The notes under the pieces were generated by a model. It saw only the letters and a list, made by a program, of their open reading frames with translations. It searched no databases and was not told the origin of the DNA. Below are positions 28,329 to 36,819 of a stretch of DNA of 41,156 bases, in pieces (position 1 is the first letter of the stretch; each line of letters begins with the position of its first letter). This stretch comes from JACKBJ01 sp964549495. Its GTDB lineage: Bacteria; Chloroflexota; Anaerolineae; Epilineales; Epilineaceae. The stretch lies in NCBI GenBank assembly GCA_964549495.1, contig CAZJWJ010000043.1, positions 1-41,156 on the forward strand. The letters run 5' to 3'. A program made the position numbers and the translations under genes.

Positions 28329-29470
28329 TCGGACTGCACCGTGTCCGGCTGCCCGCGCCGGCCGTCGACGGTAGCCACGCTGGCGACATCCAGATCTGAA
28401 GATCCCTCGCCGCCCTCGGCTGCCAGCCGCTCCAGCAGCTCGCGGGCCGCGGCGGCGGGCTCTGGTATGCGGATGTCCGGCAGCCGCGCCTCGATCTGCT
28501 CGCGCTGCGACGCGTACCAAGGCGGAAGGCGCAGCGCCTGACCCAGGCGCGCGAGCGCTTCGTCGATCTCGAAGCCCGGCCCGTCGGTGGCCAATTCGAA
28601 GAGGATGCCGCCCGGCTCGCGGAAGTAGATCGAGCGGAAGTACTGGCGATCGGCCACGGGCGTGACCTGCGGCAGGCTGGCGGCCACCCGTTCGCGCCAA
28701 GCCAGCTGGTCCTCCTCGTCCCGCACGCGCAGGGCCAGGTGGTGCACGGTGCCAGCGCCGGGCCGGCCGCGCGCGATCGCGCGGTCCGATACCAGGTCGA
28801 GGATCGCGCCCGGACCGCCGTCCGCCGCCCGGAAGCGCTCGAGCGAGGTCGAGTCGGTCGCGGGGACGTCAGCGGCGGCGTCAGCATCCGCGCCGGAAGC
28901 GGCATGGGCATCGCCGGCCTCCGAGCGCAGGCCCAGTGTGTCGGCCAGCAGGCGGCGGCTGCTCTGCGGGCCGGCGACCGCCAAGCGGAGCCCGTGGAAG
29001 CCGCGGATCGCGTGGCGCTCGGGCAGGCCGGCGGCCGGCCAGGGCTGCATGCGCTCCGCGCTCCCCTCCGGCACCGTCACCAGGGCCAGCGGCAGGCCGT
29101 CCGGATCCCGCAATCGCAAGGCGGTCTCGCCCTCCGATCGGGACTGCGGCGCGTCGGTCTCGACGCCGGCCCGCTGCAAGCGCTCGATCCAGAAGCCCAG
29201 CGACGCCCGCGGGATGGCGAAGGCGGTCTCGACCACCTGGCCGCTGCCGACATGTCCGCGCCGCGCGCCCGGAAAGGGGAAGAAGGTCAGGGCGCTGCCG
29301 GGCGTGCCCCGGGCGTCGCCGTAGTAGAGGTGCCAGGTGCCCGGCTCGTCGAAGTTGACGGTCTGCTTGACCAGGCGCAGGCCCAAGGGGCCGGTGTAGA
29401 AGTCGATGTTCGCCTGCGGATCGCCGGCGATGGCGGTGACGTGGTGGATGCCGCGGATGGGCTGATGCAT
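28325..29470 (-). CDS. ring-cleaving dioxygenase, glyoxalase fold (MhqO-like)
   Basis: This is a 381-aa VOC-superfamily protein, longer than a single glyoxalase. The N-terminal module begins IRGIHHVTAIAGDPQANIDFY (metal His in GIHHVT) and contains LRLVKQTVNFDEPGTWHLYYGD, a stretch diagnostic of the MhqO/MhqA ring-cleaving group. The C-terminal module has VHHLALRVRDEEDQLAWRE and YFREPGGILFELATDGPGF, supplying His and Glu ligands. These Fe/Mn enzymes open hydroquinone-type rings. The internal Ala/Asp-rich stretch near residues 195-220 looks like a linker. ATG 29470 has AGGAG upstream; an in-frame start 78 bases earlier would add a non-conserved tail. It is coupled to the esterase gene that follows. 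Confidence 0.88.
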   Translation of the reverse strand: MHQPIRGIHHVTAIAGDPQANIDFYTGPLGLRLVKQTVNFDEPGTWHLYYGDARGTPGSALTFFPFPGARRGHVGSGQVVETAFAIPRASLGFWIERLQRAGVETDAPQSRSEGETALRLRDPDGLPLALVTVPEGSAERMQPWPAAGLPERHAIRGFHGLRLAVAGPQSSRRLLADTLGLRSEAGDAHAASGADADAAADVPATDSTSLERFRAADGGPGAILDLVSDRAIARGRPGAGTVHHLALRVRDEEDQLAWRERVAASLPQVTPVADRQYFRSIYFREPGGILFELATDGPGFEIDEALARLGQALRLPPWYASQREQIEARLPDIRIPEPAAAARELLERLAAEGGEGSSDLDVASVATVDGRRGQPDTVQSE

Positions 29471-29584
29471 GCCTTCAACGCTCCTGTGGCTGTGGCAGCC
29501 TTGCTGCGAGGACGCGATTGCACGACGGTCTCGGCTGCGAACGGTCATGGGACGACGCGAGGCGCCGGCCTCTTCCGCTCGGCC

Positions 29585-31324
29585 TCATTCGAGCCGCTCG
29601 AGCGTCTTGGCCACGGTTCCGAGCGCCTTTGGATCCCGCACCTCACCGAGCCCTTCGAAGTCGAACTTCGACGCGTCGATCGCGTAGCAGTCGCAGATCC
29701 GGCCGATGGTCGCCAGGAGCTGCTCGAACATCTCGAGGCTCACGATCCCGCGATCGATGAAGCGCTCGGCGAACCAGGTGCTGGCGTAGAACCAGGCCAG
29801 CGGGTCCTCGATCCGCGACAGCCGCAGGTACTGATATTCGTAGGCGTAGCGTGTCAGCTGCTGGTAGACCGCGCCCTCGCTGTAGTCCTGCACGTGGCTG
29901 GAGACATTGTTGCGCACGTAGGTGTCCATCTCGTCCGGATGCAGGAAGCGTCGTGCCAGCAGGTTGGCCATGTAGTCCTCGATGCGCACCAGCATGCTCG
30001 CCAGGAGCCGAGAACCCAGCTCGCCCTTGGCCCGCAGCTCGGCTACCTCGCGCGCCGCCCGGGCGCGGATGGCCGGCGGCGTCGCGGCGTGGATGGCCTC
30101 GAAGAGGCTGGATAGCTCCGGCTCCAGCGCCTCGCGCTCGGCCCGGCGCTCGGGCGGCACGCCCACCCAGCCGGACTCGGCCGCCAGATGGCCCCATTCG
30201 TGGATCGTGCGCGCGGCCAGCATCAGACGCTCGAAGGGCGGCGAGGGCTGCCAGAGGCGCTCCTCGTTCTCACCGGGCCCCAGGCTGTAACCGATCAGTT
30301 TGCGGGTCTTGTGGATGTAGCTCAGGCCGCCGGCCGTAATGTAGGGCGCCGGGTCGACCAGCGCCTCCGGCTCGACCAGGCTGTCCAGGAAGCGGCGCGA
30401 GTGGTAGTCGACCAGCTCGAGGTCGGCCAGGATGTTGGCCGCGCCGGTGGTGGTGACCGCGGCCAGGGCCTCGCGCAAGGCATCGTTCGCCTCGGGCGCC
30501 TCGGGATCCCAGAGGATCTGGCCGTCGCCCTTCGTCACCAGCAGGCTGGGCCGCGCCTCGGCCAACCAGTCGCAGATCTGCGCGGCGCCCGGCGGCGAGG
30601 GGCCGGCGAAGGCGGCCCGGTGGCGCTCGAAGGCATTTTGGGCCGCCCGTGACCAGGCTCGCTCCAGCGCGTCCAGGCGCGCCGGTACCTCGGCGGTCAA
30701 CCAGAGGCCGGTGTGCGGCATCATCCGCGCGCCGGGCTGGCTCAGCTTCGGCGGGTGCAGGCTCTCGTGCGTCAGGCGGCCGATCCATGGCAGGGCCTTG
30801 GCCAATGCGCGGAAGCCGGCCGCGTCGGGTCGCGCGCAGCGCTCGCAGCCGGAGGCCAGATCCTGGCGCTGAGCCTCGTCCAAGGTCAGCAGGTAGCTCA
30901 GGTTGGCCGTCAGGGCCGGCACGACCTGCCCCAAGAGGCCCATGCGCTCGACCAGTAGTAGCTGGAAAACGGCCAGTTCGGTCGAAGAGCGCTCCGGGTC
31001 GAAGTCGGAGACGTAGAGCAGCCAGGAGTTGCGCCGCAGGGGCTGGAAGTAAGGCCGCACTTGGTCGGGCCGGGTGACCAGGCAAACGTGCTGGTGTCGC
31101 GGCGGGAACCAGTAGCGCGGTGCGCGGGCGTTGAGATCGCGGCAGCGTTCCCAGTACAGGGCGTAGGCCGCATCGAAGGCATCGGCGATCGGGGCGCTCA
31201 TGGCCTCGCGGGCTAGCAGCGCCTCGCGCAGCTCGGGCCGCATGCCCCCAGGTCCCAAGGCCTCGATGGGCAGCAGGATCAAGCCCTCCTGGGAGAGGCA
31301 GTAGTCGATCAGCTCCCGGCGCAT
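29585..31324 (-). CDS. large protein with HEWGH zinc-protease-like motif, family not recognised
   Basis: This is a 579-aa soluble protein without signal peptide or membrane segment. The start at ATG 31324 is favoured by GGGAGG 11 bases upstream. The only clear motif is IHEWGH (H375, E376, H379), the zincin HExxH form. It is followed by an acidic helix (ERREALEPELSSLFE-like) that could supply a third ligand. An N-terminal Cys pair (CERC near residue 165) may bind metal. Tyr/Arg-rich helices fill the C-terminus (YEYQYLRLSRIEDPLAWFYAS). I cannot name a family. It lies 22 bases downstream of the pectin-acetylesterase gene on the same strand, so the two are probably co-transcribed. Codon use matches its neighbours. 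Confidence 0.75.
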   Translation of the reverse strand: MRRELIDYCLSQEGLILLPIEALGPGGMRPELREALLAREAMSAPIADAFDAAYALYWERCRDLNARAPRYWFPPRHQHVCLVTRPDQVRPYFQPLRRNSWLLYVSDFDPERSSTELAVFQLLLVERMGLLGQVVPALTANLSYLLTLDEAQRQDLASGCERCARPDAAGFRALAKALPWIGRLTHESLHPPKLSQPGARMMPHTGLWLTAEVPARLDALERAWSRAAQNAFERHRAAFAGPSPPGAAQICDWLAEARPSLLVTKGDGQILWDPEAPEANDALREALAAVTTTGAANILADLELVDYHSRRFLDSLVEPEALVDPAPYITAGGLSYIHKTRKLIGYSLGPGENEERLWQPSPPFERLMLAARTIHEWGHLAAESGWVGVPPERRAEREALEPELSSLFEAIHAATPPAIRARAAREVAELRAKGELGSRLLASMLVRIEDYMANLLARRFLHPDEMDTYVRNNVSSHVQDYSEGAVYQQLTRYAYEYQYLRLSRIEDPLAWFYASTWFAERFIDRGIVSLEMFEQLLATIGRICDCYAIDASKFDFEGLGEVRDPKALGTVAKTLERLE

Positions 31325-31346
31325 GGGCAGCCCGCCCTCCCTTTCG

Positions 31347-32708
31347 TCAGCGCGAGGTGCCGAAGAGCCCGAAGGGCATGAAGGCCTCGTTGCAGCCCAG
31401 CCAGGGCTCGACCATCTCCTCGGGCAATTCGGTCGGGCCTTCGGCATTGGCGACGCGGCGGAACCAGTCCAAGACGCTCACGCCGTCGGGCGATTCGTAG
31501 ATGCCCTGGCCGTCCAGCGGGTTGATGACGTGGAAGACGTGCTGGGCGCTGGCCGGCAGGTAGGCCCGCAGGTTGGCCGGCCGGGCCTCGCCCCGCCCGC
31601 GGCGCAGGCCGAGTTGGTAGCTGCAGCCGCTGGTCTCCAGGTAGTCGACCAGGGTGCCGTCCTGCTGGCTCTGGATGTAGCCGAAGGGGCGCCAGTCGGC
31701 CGAAACACCGTCGTGTTGGGCGGCGTGGGCGGCCAGCAGGCGGTAGGAGCTGGATTGACAGTCTCCACCCTGGCAATAGTAGGGGAGGAGCGCGTCGGCC
31801 CCCCAGCGCTCGGCCACGCGCTGACCTTCCCGAGCCAGGAGGGAGTCGTCGATGGGCGGGGCGATGCCGCTGTCGGGTACCAGGCTGACGCGCGACCAGC
31901 GCTCGACCACATCGGGAAAGTTGTAGATGGCGCCGAAGCCGCCGGCCGAGAGCCCGGTAAGGACCACGTGCCGGCCGGCCGGGTAGTTGCGGTAGAGCCA
32001 GCCCAGGACGCCCAGCACGTTGAGGTGCCCGCGGTGCAGGACCTCGAAGCTGCCCGCGCCCGGATCGTAGTCGTAGGCCGCGGTCGCGTTGCCGGCGAAG
32101 ACGTCGCCGGTACAGTAGGGCAGGGCCGCGAAGTGGTAGTTGGCGAAAGGGTTCTGGGCTTCGCGGCGGAAGATCGGCAGCACCTGGGGCACAGCGATGC
32201 CCGCGATGAGGCCGGTGAAGAGGGTCTCGTTCATGAAGGGATCTTCGAAGTTCTCGAAGGCCATGCAGTGCAGCGAGCGGGCGATGCCGGTGGTGCCGGC
32301 CGGCGGCGCACCCTCCTTGAGACAGGCGCCGCCGCCGTTGAGCAGGATGACGATGCCGGCATCCGGCGAGGCGGCCTCGTTGAAGAAGAACTGGTAGGGC
32401 GCGCCGCGGCCGCAGGTGGCCCCTTCGATGGGCACCGCCCGCCAGCTGCCGCTCTGCAAGGGCGCGTCGGGTAGCTGACCCTCGGCCGCGGCGCGTTCCA
32501 GTGCTCGGGTCACCTCGCCCAATGGCGCCAGCGGGTGAACCGGCGTCGCTGGGTCGTCGGCGAGGCGAGCAGCGTGGGCCATCGGTGCAGAACCGGCCAG
32601 CAGGCTCAGCGCGGTGACCAGGGTCGAGAACGCCAACACATAGATCCCAGTGCACCTGAGTCTTCCATCCGCCATGAGGCCCATGTCGCGCATCGAGCGG
32701 GTCTTCAT
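31347..32708 (-). CDS. secreted pectin acetylesterase (PAE/Notum family) serine hydrolase
   Basis: This is a 453-aa exported protein. The signal peptide covers about residues 1-45 (GIYVLAFSTLVTALSLLAGSA, cleavage near AHAA). Family features are ILLNGGGACL (oxyanion-hole region), the nucleophile motif LTGLSAGGFGAIYNF with S254, a probable Asp in LVPDSG, and a His in FHVINPLDG. Several Cys suggest disulfides. PAE-family enzymes remove acetyl groups from pectin, and the related Notum removes a lipid from Wnt, so the substrate here is uncertain. GGAGGAGGAGG five bases before the start is an unusually strong ribosome site. It heads the leftward pair with the HEWGH protein. Confidence 0.86.
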   Translation of the reverse strand: MKTRSMRDMGLMADGRLRCTGIYVLAFSTLVTALSLLAGSAPMAHAARLADDPATPVHPLAPLGEVTRALERAAAEGQLPDAPLQSGSWRAVPIEGATCGRGAPYQFFFNEAASPDAGIVILLNGGGACLKEGAPPAGTTGIARSLHCMAFENFEDPFMNETLFTGLIAGIAVPQVLPIFRREAQNPFANYHFAALPYCTGDVFAGNATAAYDYDPGAGSFEVLHRGHLNVLGVLGWLYRNYPAGRHVVLTGLSAGGFGAIYNFPDVVERWSRVSLVPDSGIAPPIDDSLLAREGQRVAERWGADALLPYYCQGGDCQSSSYRLLAAHAAQHDGVSADWRPFGYIQSQQDGTLVDYLETSGCSYQLGLRRGRGEARPANLRAYLPASAQHVFHVINPLDGQGIYESPDGVSVLDWFRRVANAEGPTELPEEMVEPWLGCNEAFMPFGLFGTSR

Positions 32709-32760
32709 CGTATCCTCCTCCTCCGAGGCCGGTGCGCGGGTCCCTTCGGCCCGCTTGTGT

Positions 32761-32767
32761 TATTATA
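32761..32767. promoter_or_regulatory. AT-rich -10 island between divergent esterase and CBS genes
   Basis: TATTATA reads as a perfect TATAAT on the minus strand (32767-32762), 54 bases before the esterase start. It also reads as TATTAT on the plus strand, 70 bases before the CBS gene. No good -35 is seen for either direction, so shared use is inferred from position. Confidence 0.4.
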
Positions 32768-32835
32768 GATGGACTCCTCCGGTGCTCGTTCGGGCCGGAG
32801 GGCGAAGTCCCTCGGCACCAGGAGATCCCTAGCGC

Positions 32836-33267
32836 ATGAAGAGCATCCCCGTCAGCCAGCTCATGACCACCGACGTCATCGCCATCGACCGCGACATGCA
32901 GGTGGACGACGCCATCCGCCTGATGCGCGACAATCAGATCCGCCGCCTGCCGGTGGTCGGCCTGGGCGATCGCATCGTGGGCATCATCACCCTCGACCAG
33001 GCGGTCTACTCGCTGCCGCGCAGGGATGCCGATGCGCTCTTCCCGGCCGCCGATGCCGACGTCCCGCCGGTGCGCGAGGTGATGACCGACTACGTCTACA
33101 CCGTCGAGCCGGAGGAGTCGATCGCGCGGGCGGCGCAGCTGATGCTAGTGCATAAGTTCGGCGGCGTGCCGGTGGTCAAGGACCGCAAGCTGGGCGGGAT
33201 CATCACCGAGAGCGACATCTTCCGCTTCATCATGCAGGAGTACGCCGAGGACTCGGCGGAAGGGTAA
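32836..33267 (+). CDS. two-CBS-domain protein
   Basis: This is a 143-aa protein made only of a CBS pair. CBS1 lies at about residues 5-60 (VSQLMTTDVIAIDRDMQVDDAI ... RRLPVVG.GDRIVGIITL). CBS2 lies at about 78-138 (VREVMTDYVYTVEPEESI ... GGVPVVKDRKLGGIITESDIF). CBS pairs bind adenine nucleotides or S-adenosylmethionine and usually control a partner. Here it is stand-alone, so the ligand and target are unknown. AGGAG is present upstream of ATG 32836. A hairpin with a T-run follows, so it is probably a separate unit from the pan genes. Confidence 0.9.
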   Translation: MKSIPVSQLMTTDVIAIDRDMQVDDAIRLMRDNQIRRLPVVGLGDRIVGIITLDQAVYSLPRRDADALFPAADADVPPVREVMTDYVYTVEPEESIARAAQLMLVHKFGGVPVVKDRKLGGIITESDIFRFIMQEYAEDSAEG

Positions 33268-33410
33268 GAGCCGAACGCCGGATCGGCGTCCAAGATCCGG
33301 ATTCAACTGGACGTAGCCCTCGCCTGGACCCCGAAGTGGGCCGGGACGGCCAAAAGGGTGACGTGATGACGTCGACGCGACGGTGCCCCTGGTACCGGCG
33401 CTGCCCTCGC

Positions 33411-33439
33411 CGCCCGGACCCCGTCCGGACGGCGTTTTT
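33411..33439 (+). terminator. Rho-independent terminator after the CBS gene
   Basis: CCGGAC (33414-33419), loop CCC and GTCCGG (33423-33428) form the core, with outer CGCC/GGCG able to extend it. TTTTT (33435-33439) follows. It lies in the 264-base gap 33268-33531; the rest of that gap shows no gene or clear promoter. Confidence 0.55.
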
Positions 33440-33531
33440 CGTCTCGATCGTCGAGAACGCCGACCTGGGTTCCCTCGCCTGGACCGCGTCCCCCAGCCCG
33501 GAATCCCCGGGCAGCACAGAGGAGCGCAGCC

Positions 33532-34470
33532 TTGAGCACGCTACCCGATTCGACCGGCCAAGCGCCGGTCCAGATCCTCGAGCAGGTCACCACCCACGGC
33601 ATCGCTCGCAAGCACGAGCGCGGCGAGGTCATCAGCATGCTGACGGCCTACGACTATCCGACCGCCAAGCTGGTCGACGAGGCCGGCGTCGACATGATCC
33701 TGGTCGGCGATTCGCTGGCCATGGTCGTCCTGGGCCACGAGGACACCCTCTCGGTGACCATGGACGAGATGCTACACCACGCGCGGGCCGTCCAGCGCGG
33801 TGCGCAGCATGCCCTGTTGATCGGCGACATGCCCTTCATGACCTACCAGGTCAGCGCGACCGAGGCCTTGCGCAATGCCGGGCGCTACGTGCAGGAGGCC
33901 GGCATTGACGCCGTCAAGCTCGAGGGCGGGCGGCACATGGCCCGCACCATCGAGGGCATCGTCCGCGCCGGCATCCCCGTCCAAGGCCACATCGGCCTGA
34001 CCCCGCAGAGCGTCAAGGCCCTGGGCGGCTGGCGCGTGCAGGGCCGCGACGCCGAGGCGGCCAAGGCCCTGATCGACGACGCGCTGGCCTTGCAGGATGC
34101 CGGCTGCTTCTCCATCGTCCTGGAGAGCGTCCCCGACCGCCTGGCGACGCGCATCACCGAGCTCCTTTCGATACCGACCATCGGCATCGGCGCCGGCGCG
34201 GGCACCAGCGGGCAGGTGCTGGTGATCCACGACCTGGTCGGCCTCTTCGAGGGCTTCAAGCCCAAGTTCGTCAAGCGCTATGCCGAGCTGTCCGGCCCCT
34301 TCCGACAGGCCGTCCGCACGTACATCGACGAGATCGAGTCCGGCGCCTTCCCCGACGCCGATCACAGCTACGCCATGGACGACGAGGCCTGGCAGGCCCT
34401 CGAGCAGCTCCTTCGCCAGCCGGAGCGCCCGCGCCGCCGCGCGCCGCGCGACGGCGAGCGCTTGGCTTGA
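33532..34470 (+). CDS. panB: 3-methyl-2-oxobutanoate hydroxymethyltransferase
   Basis: This is a 312-aa cytoplasmic enzyme that transfers a hydroxymethyl group from methylene-tetrahydrofolate to alpha-ketoisovalerate, giving ketopantoate. Family signatures are MLTAYDYPTAKLVDEAGVD, ILVGDSLAMVVLGHEDTL, KLEGG and the C-terminal IGIGAGAGTSGQVLVIHDL. The usual length is about 265-290 residues; the extra C-terminal part is a basic tail (PERPRRRAPRD). The start is TTG 33532, with GAGGAG nine bases upstream. It is the first gene of a four-gene pantothenate operon. Confidence 0.95.
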   Translation: MSTLPDSTGQAPVQILEQVTTHGIARKHERGEVISMLTAYDYPTAKLVDEAGVDMILVGDSLAMVVLGHEDTLSVTMDEMLHHARAVQRGAQHALLIGDMPFMTYQVSATEALRNAGRYVQEAGIDAVKLEGGRHMARTIEGIVRAGIPVQGHIGLTPQSVKALGGWRVQGRDAEAAKALIDDALALQDAGCFSIVLESVPDRLATRITELLSIPTIGIGAGAGTSGQVLVIHDLVGLFEGFKPKFVKRYAELSGPFRQAVRTYIDEIESGAFPDADHSYAMDDEAWQALEQLLRQPERPRRRAPRDGERLA

Positions 34471-34481
34471 GGAGGATCGGG

Positions 34482-35465
34482 ATGCGCATCTTGATCCTGG
34501 GCACCGGCGCCATGGCCAAGCGCTTCGGCGCACAGCTGTCGCGCTCGGCCGGCGAGGATCCGCTGCCGACCCTGGCCGGCACCTGGCGCGAGGCCGTCGA
34601 GGCCATCGAGGCCGAGGGCATCGTGGTCGAGGAGGGTCCGGAGACCTGGACCGTTCCCGCGCGCGCCCTGCACCGCGACCGGCTGCCCGAGGCGAGCTTC
34701 GACCTGGTCCTGGTCTTGGTCAAGAGCCATCAGACCGCATCGGTGGCATCGACCGCTGCCCGCGCCCTGGCACCCGGCGGGCTGATCCTGAGCCTGCAGA
34801 ACGGCATCGGCAATCGCGAGATCCTGGCCGAAGCCGCAAGTCCCGCGCGCGTGAGCGCCGGTGTGACCAGCGCCGGCGCCACCGGACTGGGACCCAATCG
34901 AGTTCGTTCGGGCGGCCAAGGGGTGACCGTCCTGGCTGCGCCCGAGGCTTCTGGTTCGTCCGCGATCTCGAATCCCGAGGCGCAGCCGACCATCGGTCAG
35001 CTGGCGGCTCGACTGGAGCGCGCCGGCCTGGCCACCGAGATCTCGACCGACATCGAGCGCCTGCTCTGGCGCAAGCTGGCGGTCAACTGCGCCATCAACC
35101 CGCTGACGGCCCTGGAAGGCAAGCCCAACGGCGCCTTGCTGGACGATGCCGCGCTGCGACGCCGCATGCGCGCCGCTGCCGGCGAGGTCGAGGCGGTGGC
35201 ACGGGCCAAGGGCATCGAGCTGGGCTTGGACGCGGCGGAGCTGGCCGAGGAGGTGGCTCGGAAGACGGCCGCCAATCGCTCCTCGATGCTGCAGGATCTG
35301 GATCGCGGTGCTCCGACCGAGATCGAAGCCATCTGCGGTGCGGTGATCCGCGAAGGTCGGCACTTGGGCGTCCCGACGCCGGTCAACCGGGCCATGCGTC
35401 GGGCCATCCTCGATCGCGAGGCCGCGGCCGGCGCGGCCCGCGCCGGCGACCGGAGCGCGGCATGA
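34482..35465 (+). CDS. panE: 2-dehydropantoate 2-reductase
   Basis: This 327-aa enzyme reduces ketopantoate to pantoate with NADPH. The Rossmann start RILILGTGAMAKRFG gives the dinucleotide-binding loop. LVLVLVKSHQT and LSLQNGIGN follow, and the catalytic Lys and substrate Asn are in RKLAVNCAINPLTALEGKPNG (near residues 200-220). SMLQDLDRGAPTEIEAICG is the typical C-terminal motif. ATG 34482 is chosen because GGAGG stands six bases upstream; it is 11 bases after panB. Its stop overlaps panC by ATGA. In the GTGAMA loop an Ala replaces the more usual Gly. Confidence 0.93.
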   Translation: MRILILGTGAMAKRFGAQLSRSAGEDPLPTLAGTWREAVEAIEAEGIVVEEGPETWTVPARALHRDRLPEASFDLVLVLVKSHQTASVASTAARALAPGGLILSLQNGIGNREILAEAASPARVSAGVTSAGATGLGPNRVRSGGQGVTVLAAPEASGSSAISNPEAQPTIGQLAARLERAGLATEISTDIERLLWRKLAVNCAINPLTALEGKPNGALLDDAALRRRMRAAAGEVEAVARAKGIELGLDAAELAEEVARKTAANRSSMLQDLDRGAPTEIEAICGAVIREGRHLGVPTPVNRAMRRAILDREAAAGAARAGDRSAA

Positions 35466-36316
35466 AGATCGCCCAGACCATCGCCGAGGTCCGCGCCTGG
35501 CGGGCCGAGGTCGAGGGCCGCCTGGGTCTGGTGCCGACGATGGGCTACCTGCACGAGGGCCATCTGTCGCTCTTGCGCCGCGCGAGGGCCGAGAACGCCC
35601 GCGTGGCGGCCAGCATCTTCGCCAACCCAGCCCAGTTCGATCGAGCCGACGACCTAGCCCGCTACCCGCGCGACGTCCCGCGCGACACGGCCATGCTGCG
35701 CGAGGTGGAATGCGACCTGCTGCTCCTGCCCGAGCCGGCCGAGATCTACCCGGAAGGCTACCAGACCTGGGTCGAGCCCGGCGCCGTCGCCGAGCCCCTG
35801 GAGGGCGCGCATCGGCCGGGTCACTTCCGCGGCGTGGCGACGGTCGTGCTCAAGCTGCTGAACATCTTCCAGCCGGATCGGGCCTACTTCGGCCAGAAGG
35901 ACGCCCAGCAGCTGGCGGTGGTGCGCCGGATGGTGATGGACTTGAACCTGCCGGTCGAGATCGTGGCCTGCCCGACCCTGCGCGAGCCGGACGGACTGGC
36001 CATGTCCAGCCGCAACAGCCGCCTCAGCCAGGCCGAACGCGCCGCGGCGCCGGTGCTCTATCGCGCCCTATCGGCGGCGCGCGAGGCCTGGCTGGCCGGC
36101 GAGTCGGACGCCGAGACCCTGCGGTCGCTGATGCGCTCGATCTTGGCCCGCGAGCCCTTGGCCGATACCGAGTACGTCAGCCTGGCCGATCCGCTCAGCC
36201 TGACCGAGCTGGCGCGCGCGCGCGCCGGCGCCCTACTCTCGATGGCGGTCCGGGTCGGCCCGGTCCGCCTCATCGACAACCTCGAATTGCCCGAGCGAGA
36301 AGCGGAAGAAGCATGA
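35462..36316 (+). CDS. panC: pantothenate synthetase (pantoate--beta-alanine ligase)
   Basis: This is a 284-aa enzyme that joins pantoate and beta-alanine at the expense of ATP (to AMP). Motifs are VPTMGYLHEGHLSLLRRA (HIGH-like nucleotide site), ASIFANPAQFDRADDLARYPRD, VVLKLLNIFQPDRAYFGQKDAQQ and MSSRNSRL (KMSKS-like loop). ATG 35462 overlaps the panE stop as ATGA. The product acts in the cytoplasm; its two substrates are made by the panE and panD gene products encoded on either side. Confidence 0.95.
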   Translation: MKIAQTIAEVRAWRAEVEGRLGLVPTMGYLHEGHLSLLRRARAENARVAASIFANPAQFDRADDLARYPRDVPRDTAMLREVECDLLLLPEPAEIYPEGYQTWVEPGAVAEPLEGAHRPGHFRGVATVVLKLLNIFQPDRAYFGQKDAQQLAVVRRMVMDLNLPVEIVACPTLREPDGLAMSSRNSRLSQAERAAAPVLYRALSAAREAWLAGESDAETLRSLMRSILAREPLADTEYVSLADPLSLTELARARAGALLSMAVRVGPVRLIDNLELPEREAEEA

Positions 36317-36386
36317 AGCGCATCCACGCGCCGACCGCCGAACCGCTCTCGCCTCCAGCCCCTCGATCACACGGGAAGGTCCTTGC

Positions 36387-36785
36387 ATGTTGCGCACGCT
36401 TCTAACCGGCAAGATCCACCGCGCCACCATCACCGGCGCCGACGTCCACTACATCGGCTCGATCAGCATCGACGCCGCCTTGATGGAGGCGGCCGGCATC
36501 CTGCCCCACGAACGGGTGCAGGTGGTCGACGTCGACAACGGTTCGCGCCTGGAGACCTATGCCATCCCGGCGCCGCCCGGCAGCGGCACCATCCAGCTCA
36601 ACGGCGCCGCCGCGCACCTGGTCGAGCTGGGCCACCTGGTCATCATCATGGCCTACGGTCAGTTCGAGGCGGACGAAGCCGAGCAGTGGCAGCCGCGGGT
36701 GGTGCACGTGGATGCCAAGAACCGCATCCTGGACATGCACATGGGCGTCACCGGCGGCATCTACGAGCTGGAGTGCTGCGACTGA
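36387..36785 (+). CDS. panD: aspartate 1-decarboxylase (pyruvoyl enzyme precursor)
   Basis: This is a 132-aa proenzyme that makes beta-alanine from aspartate. The self-cleavage site is present as Y22-I-G24-S25, and Ser25 becomes the pyruvoyl group. The N-terminus (MLRTLLTGKIHRATIT, with K9) and NGAAAHLVELGHLVIIMAYG are typical. Length is usual for the family. GGAAGG lies upstream of ATG 36387, 70 bases after panC. It completes the set panB-panE-panC-panD. Its stop faces the ferredoxin gene across a 34-base gap. Confidence 0.95.
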   Translation: MLRTLLTGKIHRATITGADVHYIGSISIDAALMEAAGILPHERVQVVDVDNGSRLETYAIPAPPGSGTIQLNGAAAHLVELGHLVIIMAYGQFEADEAEQWQPRVVHVDAKNRILDMHMGVTGGIYELECCD

Positions 36786-36819
36786 CCCCGGGCCGAGGCT
36801 ACCGGGTATTCAGGACCGT

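Noticed and set aside
36313..36405. 30-codon ORF starting ATGA over the panC stop and ending inside panD
   Set aside because: The overlap is suggestive of coupling, but the peptide is Pro/Arg-rich with no family pattern, and panD has its own ribosome site.
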